This document shows positions 31,394 to 39,676 of a stretch of 64,000 bases of DNA, piece by piece (within the stretch, counting starts at the first letter, position 1; each line of letters opens with the position of its first letter). A program made the translations under genes and the position numbers. Source of the stretch: Spirochaetia bacterium (GTDB taxonomy: Bacteria > Spirochaetota > Spirochaetia > CADAEX01); NCBI GenBank assembly GCA_017446885.1, contig JAFSOR010000028.1, positions 1-64,000 on the forward strand, read 5' to 3'. The notes beneath the pieces were generated by a model. The model worked only from the letters and a program-made list of their open reading frames with translations, was not told the origin of the DNA and made no database searches.

Positions 31394-32482
31394 ATGAAGA
31401 ATGCCAAAGTAATCACAACACTCTTTTTTGCAGCACTTTTTGCTGCATGTTCATCAGGCGGTGGAAGCAATGTGCTTAACGATGGCCCGGTTTCGGTATG
31501 TCTGAATGTGGAGGCCCCAGCCTCTGGATCTTTAAAGGCTGTTGCTTCGGGCGATAATGTCAACAACCTGAGTTACTATTATACAGCTATGCCGCAGTGG
31601 GATAGCTCAGAATCAAGCTCTATTCAAGGTGCTGTATCCACAATGAAGAAATTTTCCAATGGCGACAGCCTGGGGGAATTCCAGCCCGGCTACTGGCTTT
31701 TTTCGGTGGAGGTGCGGAATACTGTGGAGCAGGCAACATCTGTGGTATATGCAGGTTCTGCCTACACTTACATCAATTCCGATGCTGCCTCTGTGACAGT
31801 GAATGTATCTCCTTCGGACGGCACAGGGACTGTAAATATCGCAGTATATGTACCCACCTCCTCGGAAAACGAATCCATGAGTATTGGCTATTCTGGATCT
31901 GACAGCGCATCGGGCATCCAGACAGACGCCAGCAGGATCACCTCCCCAGGAACATATCAGAATTACACCATGTTCACTAAAGTGATACCGGATCTGCCTG
32001 CAGGGGGATATACCTTCATTCTGGATTACAGCGATGGAACTACTTTGAGCAGTATATCCGGCGGTGCTGTATGCGGGGCTTCGGTTGATGTAAACGTTGC
32101 ATCAGGGGCTACCACAACAATCACAGGAACTATAGAAGGAGGCGCTCTAAGGGCAATAACACCTTCAGTTATCACCCCAGGTTTCTCTTCGTTCACCATG
32201 ACCCAGGGAGATAACATACCTGCTGGCTCGTTGGAAGCCCCTGGAGTGACTGCAGCTTCTGAGAATACCGATACCATATTCACTGTATCATGCATTCCTA
32301 AAGATGGTACTGTTATCAATTCCTACGAATGGTACCTGAACAGCGTGCCCCAGGAGACAGGAGATATCTCTTATAACCTAAATACTCAGGCTGGAACCTA
32401 TGTGCTTACCTGCGTAGTCACAGGAACTTCTGGCAACAGAACATTCACGGCATCTGTAAAAAGCATAGTGATTGTGCAGTAA
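31394..32482 (+). CDS. Lipoprotein, first gene of the RND operon
   Basis: A 362-aa protein. Signal peptide with lipobox LFAAC, then a Ser/Gly linker. Residues about 35-250 form a beta-rich domain that is clearly paralogous to the N-terminus of the next gene's product (shared patterns SIQGAVSTMKKFS / AIQGTVTDMTEFS and YAGSAYTYINS / YSGASGITYINS). Residues about 270-362 look Ig/PKD-like (YEWYLNS, YVLTCVVTGTSGN). AGGAGA precedes the ATG. It opens an eight-gene operon with 14-nt spacing to the next gene. Role unknown, presumably at the cell surface or in the periplasm. Confidence 0.7.
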   Translation: MKNAKVITTLFFAALFAACSSGGGSNVLNDGPVSVCLNVEAPASGSLKAVASGDNVNNLSYYYTAMPQWDSSESSSIQGAVSTMKKFSNGDSLGEFQPGYWLFSVEVRNTVEQATSVVYAGSAYTYINSDAASVTVNVSPSDGTGTVNIAVYVPTSSENESMSIGYSGSDSASGIQTDASRITSPGTYQNYTMFTKVIPDLPAGGYTFILDYSDGTTLSSISGGAVCGASVDVNVASGATTTITGTIEGGALRAITPSVITPGFSSFTMTQGDNIPAGSLEAPGVTAASENTDTIFTVSCIPKDGTVINSYEWYLNSVPQETGDISYNLNTQAGTYVLTCVVTGTSGNRTFTASVKSIVIVQ

Positions 32483-32495
32483 AGGAGGCAGGGAT

Positions 32496-34322
32496 ATGAC
32501 TAAAAAATTATTTTCAATTTATAGTATTGCTGCCATACTTGTTTTTTTGCTGGCTTTTTCTTGTGGCAGCGGTTCTTCTGCGTACGAGGAAAAGAGCGGT
32601 AACCCATTGGATGTGAACCTTTCGGTTCAGTATAGTGGAAGTACTGGCGCAGAGCATGTGCTTGGGGTTAACGACAACTGGGGCAGCTATATTTTCAAAT
32701 ATACAGCCACCCCCTTGTGGACAAGATGCGACAACATTGCAATCCAGGGTACTGTGACAGATATGACCGAATTCAGCGAGGGCGGTGTTCTGCCGTTCAA
32801 GGTGATCCCTGGTCCCTGGAATTTCGAGGTTGAGGTATATGATGGGGAAACGCTTATATATTCCGGTGCTTCGGGAATCACATATATAAATTCGGGAAAC
32901 ACATCGGTTCATGTGGCTGTTTCTGGTCTGAATATAGGCAGTACATCGGGAGTCGACATAGAAGTAAAAGTGCCTGTCTCCAGGGCCTCTGCTTCTGATA
33001 CTCTGTGCGTAAGCTGGAGCGGAACGGCATGGGGCAGCCTTAATATATCGCCTGGAACCGATGATGGAGAGGGCTACATAGTTTTCAGAAAGACAATAGA
33101 AAACCTCACTCCAGGTGGGTATATCTTCACATATTCCCTTAATCATATGAATGAGAATTATTGTGTTCTTTCGGGCGAAACTTCGCACCTGAACATACGC
33201 GAGGCCTCCATTTCATCTGTATCTGGAATCCTGGCCGGCTTTACTACATCGCCACGTCCTGTTGCAAGAGTGACCTTTGTTGATAACAGAGCCCATTATG
33301 CAATTAGCGGCGACAGCTGGTCAAATGTATCGCTTCCTGCATCCAGGAATGTCTATATAGGAGATTCCATCGGTGGGAGTAATGTATCAACTGCAACCGC
33401 CACATATACTCTGTCCGGCAATTCATACAGCATAACATGTGCAAATACCCAGTGGTATACAGATGCAGCCTGCACAAATTTATGGAATATGGCTTCGGTG
33501 GTGAATCAGGATATGACACTTTATGCAAGCTGGCACTGCAGCGGAAAGACTGTGGAGCAGGCTTCTACAGGAAAAGAACTTACATTCACTGTGCCCAAGT
33601 TTATTACAAGCGTGGCAGGCTACTGCATAGGTGGTGGCGGGGCATCGCAATATATGGGCGCCTCGGTGGATGACAATTACTGTGAAGTAGGCATATGCGG
33701 CGAGGGTGGCTGGGGCAGCGCCGCCAGCGGGACATATACGACATCTCCTGGCGGAAAGACAGTGACCCTTTACACCGGCTCTCCTGCAGCAGCAAGTTAT
33801 ATAAATATATCTGGAGGCAGATGGCTTACAGGGGCGGCAGGCAGCTCGGGCGGTTCCATAAAATCTAGGTTTAATATTTATGATGCCGACTCATCATACG
33901 AGAAAAAAATATGCTCAACAAGCAGCGTGCCATGTATTATTTCGCAGTGTGCAATGAATGGATCCACCAACTTGGTAAGCGGTTATTCCATCCGGGGCAG
34001 CGTCCGGTTCCAGTTCTACAGGTCCAGCGGAAACTCTAATGAAGGCACCATAAAGCTGAGGATATCAACAAACGGTGGCGCAAGCTGGAATGCCTATGAT
34101 AAACAGGTTTGCACATATTCGTATGACAGCGATGGAACTTTATTCTGGTCCAGCAGGTGGGGAATCAGGATGTCATCAAACCCTGTGGGGGCAACTCATG
34201 CCTATACCCCCAGCACCTATGGTCAGCCTGGTTCAGGGGGTTATGCTGTAAGCTTCGGAAGCTCATATACAGTGGCACAGCAGGCAGGTTACAGAGGGCG
34301 TTCTTACGTCACTTTGAAATAG
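32496..34322 (+). CDS. Lipoprotein paralogue with InlB repeat and glycine-rich C-terminus
   Basis: A 608-aa lipoprotein (lipobox LAFSC). Its first 230 residues are paralogous to the preceding lipoprotein. An InlB-type repeat follows at about 250-350 (WYTDAACTNLWN, then MTLYASW), and a Gly/Ser-rich region from 350 onward (GYCIGGGGASQYMG, GGSGGYAV-like patterns) suggests an extended surface beta structure. GGAGG lies upstream of the ATG. It is 14 nt after the previous gene and 14 nt before the tolC-like gene. Being encoded with an export pump, it could be a cargo or a surface accessory. Confidence 0.7.
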   Translation: MTKKLFSIYSIAAILVFLLAFSCGSGSSAYEEKSGNPLDVNLSVQYSGSTGAEHVLGVNDNWGSYIFKYTATPLWTRCDNIAIQGTVTDMTEFSEGGVLPFKVIPGPWNFEVEVYDGETLIYSGASGITYINSGNTSVHVAVSGLNIGSTSGVDIEVKVPVSRASASDTLCVSWSGTAWGSLNISPGTDDGEGYIVFRKTIENLTPGGYIFTYSLNHMNENYCVLSGETSHLNIREASISSVSGILAGFTTSPRPVARVTFVDNRAHYAISGDSWSNVSLPASRNVYIGDSIGGSNVSTATATYTLSGNSYSITCANTQWYTDAACTNLWNMASVVNQDMTLYASWHCSGKTVEQASTGKELTFTVPKFITSVAGYCIGGGGASQYMGASVDDNYCEVGICGEGGWGSAASGTYTTSPGGKTVTLYTGSPAAASYINISGGRWLTGAAGSSGGSIKSRFNIYDADSSYEKKICSTSSVPCIISQCAMNGSTNLVSGYSIRGSVRFQFYRSSGNSNEGTIKLRISTNGGASWNAYDKQVCTYSYDSDGTLFWSSRWGIRMSSNPVGATHAYTPSTYGQPGSGGYAVSFGSSYTVAQQAGYRGRSYVTLK

Positions 34323-34336
34323 CTCTAGGAGGAAGA

Positions 34337-35722
34337 ATGGTCGGCAGGGTTTTCCTTTCCATTATTTTTCTAGTTCTCTCTTTTCCAGCACATGGGGTTG
34401 AGTCCCTGAACCTTTCACGTGCAATAGAGTTGGGGCTTGAGAAAAATATGGACTTGGAGTTTGCCCAGAAGGAGAACAGCATTGCTTTCAAGAATATGCG
34501 CATGAAGTACAGGGATTATCTTCCGTCTGTCAATGTGGGTTATTCAATGTCCGACAGTGTCACCTATTATGCAGATGATTCTCACAATAGGCAGATAAGT
34601 GCAGGGATAAAACAGATGATTTATGACAAGGGGGTACTTAAATCATCAATCAAAATTGAGAAGGAACGGATTGAGCTTGAGACCATACGGAACAGGATAA
34701 GCCTGGACTCATTCATCTTGTCTGTCATTGACACATATAAAAATGTTCTGGAGCTGGAGAAGGAGCTTGATATAACACAGCAGGCCAGAAATCTGGTGGC
34801 TAAGCAGGTGGAGATAGGACAGACAGAGCTGGATATAGGAGAGATAACCCAGTTTGATTATCTTGAGCTTGAGCTGGCCTTGTCTGACATGGAGATTCAG
34901 GTTTCCCAGATTTCACAGCGCCTTACCCAGGCACATCTGGATTTTGCTGATGTGATGAATATAAAACCCGATGAGCTTCCGGCTCTGGAAGGGGAGCTTA
35001 ATTATTTTTACAGCGGTACTTTGTCAGGCACCGAGGATTTCTTTGTAGAGCAGGCCCTTAAAAACAGTTTGGAACTTAAGGAGATTATCTACTCTGAGCA
35101 CAAGGCCGAAGCAGAATATTCTATCCTTAAGAAAAAATATCTCCCGTCTGTTTCCATATCGTGCAATGCCGCAATATCAGGTGCTTCATTCCCTTTGTCC
35201 GAAAGGAGTTTTTCGGTGGAACTGGATCTGGATTTTGACACACCAGGACTTCCTGGTTCCATAAGTGCAGGATTAGGGAAAAACTCACATGAGCACAGAT
35301 TCCGCACATTCGCTGCAGATGCAGATATCATGGGAAACTCAAATATGCTTTATTCCGAAGCAGGCGGAAAAATTACATACGACAGGGCCCGGTGGAACAG
35401 GGATAAATATGTCAGGGAATGCAGCAGCGAGGTTACAGAGCGGTACAGGGCTATTCAGGTTCTTGCGGGGAACCTGGAGATTGCCCGCAGAAAAATAGAG
35501 CTAGAGGAACGCAAAGTAGGTATAGAGGAGCTTAAGGTTCAGCTTGGAGAAGAGAAAAGGATTGACTATGTCGAAAGCCAGATTGAGCTGGCCCAGAGCA
35601 GGATACAGGTGTTTCAGGCAATATCAGAGCTCTATTCTCAGGAGATGGCTCTGATGAAATTATGCGGTCTGGGCGGGGGTGCTGTATCAGGGAAAAAGCT
35701 TATACAGGGGAGCGGCTTATGA
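34337..35722 (+). CDS. TolC-family outer-membrane efflux protein
   Basis: A 461-aa protein with a signal peptide (about 1-23, SFPAHG) and the duplicated TolC layout. Each half has a long coiled helix pair (e.g. ELDIGEITQFDYLELELALSDMEI near residue 165) and a beta-barrel strand pair. TolC trimers form the outer-membrane channel for tripartite pumps. The ATG at 34337 has GGAGGA upstream; a longer frame upstream would cover the end of the preceding gene. It overlaps the adaptor gene by 4 nt. Confidence 0.9.
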   Translation: MVGRVFLSIIFLVLSFPAHGVESLNLSRAIELGLEKNMDLEFAQKENSIAFKNMRMKYRDYLPSVNVGYSMSDSVTYYADDSHNRQISAGIKQMIYDKGVLKSSIKIEKERIELETIRNRISLDSFILSVIDTYKNVLELEKELDITQQARNLVAKQVEIGQTELDIGEITQFDYLELELALSDMEIQVSQISQRLTQAHLDFADVMNIKPDELPALEGELNYFYSGTLSGTEDFFVEQALKNSLELKEIIYSEHKAEAEYSILKKKYLPSVSISCNAAISGASFPLSERSFSVELDLDFDTPGLPGSISAGLGKNSHEHRFRTFAADADIMGNSNMLYSEAGGKITYDRARWNRDKYVRECSSEVTERYRAIQVLAGNLEIARRKIELEERKVGIEELKVQLGEEKRIDYVESQIELAQSRIQVFQAISELYSQEMALMKLCGLGGGAVSGKKLIQGSGL

Positions 35723-37056
35723 GAATAAAAATGATGTCGATATGTATAGTTTTTTGTTTTCTCATTCTTGTTGTTTCCTGCGATAAAGAAGAAGAGCCTG
35801 CAGCAAAGACTATAGAGATAAAAACTGCGGTTGCCTGCAAAGAGATGTCAGCCCCGGTTGTATCAGCATTCGGCACTGTTGTTTACAAATCGAAGGCCGA
35901 TGTTTATCCGACCTCCACATCATATGTCAAAACTCTTTTTGCAGATAAAGGAAAACAGGTGAAGAAAGGCGATTTACTGGCTCTTCTGGACGATGTCAAA
36001 CTTACAGTCCAGCTTAGACAGGCAGAGGCAGATGTCCAGTCCAAGAAAGCTATGGTGTCGCTTTCCAGGGCTCAGTTTGAAGAAGGGTGCCAGAATGCCA
36101 GAAAAACATTTTTAGCTATAAGCCGGGTGCGCTTTGCAGCGGAACAAAAACAGAAAGAATACGACAACCTTGTGCGTATTTATAACAATAAGCTTAAGCT
36201 CCATACTATTGGCGGTTTTTCGGACGAAGAACTCAAGAATGTCAAGATGAACATGGAAAAAGCCGAGAACGCCCTTAATCAGGCTCTTCTGGAGCTTGAG
36301 ACAGCACGTGTGGGGTTCTCCGACGCCGATATTCTTGCAGCAGGGTATGAAATCCCAGGTGATGAGACTGCCTATGAAAACCTTCTGGTTCAGATAAACA
36401 CAGCTATCCTTAAGGCTCATCTTGAAGCGTCGGAGGCAGAACTTAGGGCTGCCCAGTCGCAGGTTGAGAATATCAGGCTGTATCTTGAGGAGACAAAAAT
36501 AAAATCTCCTATAAGCGGCATTGTGGCTGAAAGATATGTGGACATAGGCGAGAAGGCTGATTCCGACACTAGGCTTTTTACACTGTTCTCCACAGATTCT
36601 GTCTATGTCTCTGTCTCGGTGAATGCTCAGCGGTGCAGCGATATCTCTATAGGGGCTGCGGCCGAAGTAAGGGCAGGAGACCTTGTTTACAAAGGAAAAG
36701 TTGAGCAGATTTCTCCATATGCAGATACCAAGACAGGCGGCAGGATGCTCAAGATTGCCATTGATAACGGAAGCAGCACTCTTATACCTGGTCTTTTTGC
36801 AGATGTGACCATAACGACAGGCGGCCTGCAGCCCCGGCTGGCTGTCCCTAAAGATTCGGTTATGCACCAGCAGGACGACTATGGCGATGCTGCGGTCTAT
36901 ATGATAAAAAACGGGATTGCCCTTAGGAAAAATATCACAGTCGATTTTATCAAAGGGGACAGGCTTTTTGTCAAAGAGGGATTAAGTGCAGGAGATGTCG
37001 TGGCTGTATCGAGGCTTGATCTTCTTTCCGACGGGTGTCAGGTGGTGATAAAATGA
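35719..37056 (+). CDS. RND periplasmic adaptor, lipoprotein type
   Basis: A 445-aa membrane fusion protein anchored by lipid (lipobox LVVSC). A lipoyl half (TLFADKGKQVKKGDLLALLDD) lies near 75. A long helical hairpin spans about 95-260. The second lipoyl half (IKSPISGIVAERYVDIGEKA) lies near 275. A beta-barrel and membrane-proximal domain end the protein. The adaptor bridges the inner-membrane RND pump to TolC. It is fused to both neighbours by 4-nt ATGA overlaps. Confidence 0.92.
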   Translation: MRIKMMSICIVFCFLILVVSCDKEEEPAAKTIEIKTAVACKEMSAPVVSAFGTVVYKSKADVYPTSTSYVKTLFADKGKQVKKGDLLALLDDVKLTVQLRQAEADVQSKKAMVSLSRAQFEEGCQNARKTFLAISRVRFAAEQKQKEYDNLVRIYNNKLKLHTIGGFSDEELKNVKMNMEKAENALNQALLELETARVGFSDADILAAGYEIPGDETAYENLLVQINTAILKAHLEASEAELRAAQSQVENIRLYLEETKIKSPISGIVAERYVDIGEKADSDTRLFTLFSTDSVYVSVSVNAQRCSDISIGAAAEVRAGDLVYKGKVEQISPYADTKTGGRMLKIAIDNGSSTLIPGLFADVTITTGGLQPRLAVPKDSVMHQQDDYGDAAVYMIKNGIALRKNITVDFIKGDRLFVKEGLSAGDVVAVSRLDLLSDGCQVVIK

Positions 37057-38366
37057 AAAAATATTTAGTATTATTTGGTATCATTTTATTAAGTTCATGC
37101 GGCTTGGTCGACTTTTCAAGGTCAGATTCCATAAGCACTAATCCGTCTGAATATAACCAGGTTCTGGCAGAGGGCGAGGATATATATGTAAAGTTTGGCT
37201 TTGAGCCGGAACATTCATCTGCCCAGGCAGCATTCGAGGTGCAGGACAGTACCGGCCGTGTTGGGGGCACATTCTCATGGAATAAGTCTGTTATGACGTT
37301 CCACCCACAGCAGAACTTTTCTGTTTCCCATAGGTATATGCTTAAGTATGCCGGCCAAGTGCTGGATACATCGGGTATAGAAAGGACATACAATATTTAT
37401 ATCCCATTCTATTTTAAGAGCAGGGCCGAAGCCTCTCCCACGGTGACCATTTCTCCGGATGCAGGCTCTGTTATTAAGGGACAGGATAAAGTGGTATTCT
37501 CTTTCTCAAGGGCAATGGATTCAGATTTGCTTATACGCAGTTTTTCCATAAGCCCTGCGATTGCCTTAAGAAAAATCTGGAACAGCGCCTGCACTCAGCT
37601 TACAGTAATCCCTGAAAAAGCATGGAAAGAATATACTGTCTACAATTTCACATTCTCTAAAGAGATGTGCACCAGTATGGGCACCCCGCTTTCAGGAAAA
37701 GCAAGCTGGGCCCTTTATAGCGCATCCGGTGCAAAAATTCCTTTTGTGAGTTCTGTAGATACATCGCATGAGGGCATAGAGATTAAGTTCTCCGAATCCA
37801 TGGACAGAGATAAAACTGGTGCTGCTTTCTCTATTTCTCCAAGTATAAAAGGGCACACCCATTGGAATTCTGATTCCAGGCTGATGTTTGTCCCTGAGGG
37901 GAACTGGGAATATGGCGTTGAATACATTGTATCTGTCTCTGCAAGTGCCCAGAGTGCAGCCGGGCTTTTTATGCAGGATGATTATGAGACCCGTTTTATC
38001 CCCGATGTATCAAACCCTAAGCTTCTGAGTATCGGTGGAAAAGATTCGGACAGTTTCCCCATAACAGATTATGACTATACACAGGAAATAGAGATAGATG
38101 TGGGAACCGGACTGGATCCAGAGAATATCTATACCTTCAGTTTTACCTTTGATCAGAATCTTCTCACTGCAGAGGAAAAAGAAAAAGTATTCTCAAGTAT
38201 ATCGTTAAGGACTCTGTTCCCCTATGGAGTTTCTAACCCTAAGACAGTCTACCAGTTCTGGAACGGAGATGACTTGCTGCACATAACATATACCGGTTTT
38301 GTTCCGGGCGGATGCATTTATTCTCTTGCCATACAAGGCGAGAAAATCACAGTGAGGACAAAATGA
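37053..38366 (+). CDS. Lipoprotein with SbsA-type Ig-like domains (first of two)
   Basis: A 437-aa lipoprotein (lipobox LLSSC). Residues about 130-330 contain at least two SbsA/Big-type Ig-like repeats, each with the SFSISPAI...WNSACTQLTVIPE pattern (SPDAGSVIKGQDKVVFSFSRAMD; then FSISPSIKGHTHWNSDSRLMF). Such domains are structural adhesive modules. It overlaps both the adaptor gene and the next gene by 4 nt. It has no known place in RND pumps, so it may form an accessory layer of this complex or a surface structure exported by it. Confidence 0.75.
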   Translation: MKKYLVLFGIILLSSCGLVDFSRSDSISTNPSEYNQVLAEGEDIYVKFGFEPEHSSAQAAFEVQDSTGRVGGTFSWNKSVMTFHPQQNFSVSHRYMLKYAGQVLDTSGIERTYNIYIPFYFKSRAEASPTVTISPDAGSVIKGQDKVVFSFSRAMDSDLLIRSFSISPAIALRKIWNSACTQLTVIPEKAWKEYTVYNFTFSKEMCTSMGTPLSGKASWALYSASGAKIPFVSSVDTSHEGIEIKFSESMDRDKTGAAFSISPSIKGHTHWNSDSRLMFVPEGNWEYGVEYIVSVSASAQSAAGLFMQDDYETRFIPDVSNPKLLSIGGKDSDSFPITDYDYTQEIEIDVGTGLDPENIYTFSFTFDQNLLTAEEKEKVFSSISLRTLFPYGVSNPKTVYQFWNGDDLLHITYTGFVPGGCIYSLAIQGEKITVRTK

Positions 38367-39676
38367 GCCTGATATTCCTGATTATAACATTGCTTATAAC
38401 CTCCTGTTCCTTTGACGAGTATACCCATATGGAAGGGCCGGAAGTATCTTCCTGTGCTCTTGAGAAATCCTGCATAAAAGTTGTCTTCTCAGCCAGAATG
38501 AGGAAAGGTTTGACAGAATCGGCTTTTTCGTGCAGCTGCGACAGCACATCAGAGGCTGGGACTTTTGTCTGGGAAGGAAAGAAGATGTATTTTTTCCCAA
38601 TGTCGGGGATAAAAGAGAAAAGCCTGTATGAGGTCGAGATAGGAACCAGGGCCGAGGACACCTATGGAAACTCTTTGAAGGGGGCATTCTGCTGTACATT
38701 CTCCACAGGTGGCGATGCAGATAAGCCAGTTGTTCAAAAATTGAACATATCTGAAGGAGAGGTTGTTTCCGACCTCCTTATGCCTATTCAGATTGATTTC
38801 TCAAAGCCTGTGGAGGCATCTTATTTATATCAGCACTTCAGCATGACGCCGGCGGTCCTGGGGAATACTGAAATCAAAAATAATGGGAAAAGTGCAGTTT
38901 TCACTCCGCTTGAGAAGATGGAATGGGACACAGTTTATACCCTGACCATGGGGGATAAGAAGGTGATGTTCTCCACGCCGGAAAAACCGCATGTCAATCT
39001 TTTAAGAATCCAGATAAAAGATGGGCCGTTCCTTAAGGAAGAGACTATACAGCACGATGTTGAGAAAGATGCAGTGCTGGTCCTTTCCTTTTCCGGCACT
39101 GCAGAGGGCAGTACAGTCAAAACCCCGGTTACATTTTCTCCACCTCAGTCTTATACCCCTGTTTGGAACAGCAGCTATACCGAGTGTACTGTAACCTTTG
39201 ATAACCCCCTTCCATTTGAAACGCTCCTTGAGATCTCAACATCAGATGCAAGGTACTACTATCTGTATGTCGACGGGGAAAATTCAATAACGCCGTCGGT
39301 GAAAAGGATAAAATTTTATCAGGATTACAGCACTGGGAACAGCGAAGATCTTGAATATGGTTCAGGGATCATATTTGAATCTGGAGATCAGGCCTGTTTT
39401 GAGTTTGAGCTCTTGGTAGGTAAGAATTCCTTCTTCTATCCCGCAGATGTCTACAGCAATGTTGATATAGAGGTGGCCATGGGGAATCTTTCGATTATCC
39501 CCAAAAGGCTTGAGACTGTAAAAGAATCTGATAATAGAGCGTTAATAAGATTATTCTGCAGCATCACAGAGGGGACAGTGCAGACCCCTGTTGTGATCAG
39601 GATTTACAGAACGCTTAAAGATTCCTGTGGAAACACAATGGAAAAAGATTATGTGCTAAGGATTAATTCTATATGA
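38363..39676 (+). CDS. Lipoprotein with SbsA-type Ig-like domains (second of two)
   Basis: A 437-aa lipoprotein, exactly the length of its neighbour, with lipobox LITSC. Ig-like repeats include VSDLLMPIQIDFSKPVEASY, then FSMTPAVLG, and later VTFSPPQSYTPVWNSSYTECTV. The two neighbours share domain type, size and the SP..WNS..C(T)V signature, which points to an old tandem duplication with strong divergence. It overlaps the RND gene by 4 nt. Confidence 0.75.
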   Translation: MSLIFLIITLLITSCSFDEYTHMEGPEVSSCALEKSCIKVVFSARMRKGLTESAFSCSCDSTSEAGTFVWEGKKMYFFPMSGIKEKSLYEVEIGTRAEDTYGNSLKGAFCCTFSTGGDADKPVVQKLNISEGEVVSDLLMPIQIDFSKPVEASYLYQHFSMTPAVLGNTEIKNNGKSAVFTPLEKMEWDTVYTLTMGDKKVMFSTPEKPHVNLLRIQIKDGPFLKEETIQHDVEKDAVLVLSFSGTAEGSTVKTPVTFSPPQSYTPVWNSSYTECTVTFDNPLPFETLLEISTSDARYYYLYVDGENSITPSVKRIKFYQDYSTGNSEDLEYGSGIIFESGDQACFEFELLVGKNSFFYPADVYSNVDIEVAMGNLSIIPKRLETVKESDNRALIRLFCSITEGTVQTPVVIRIYRTLKDSCGNTMEKDYVLRINSI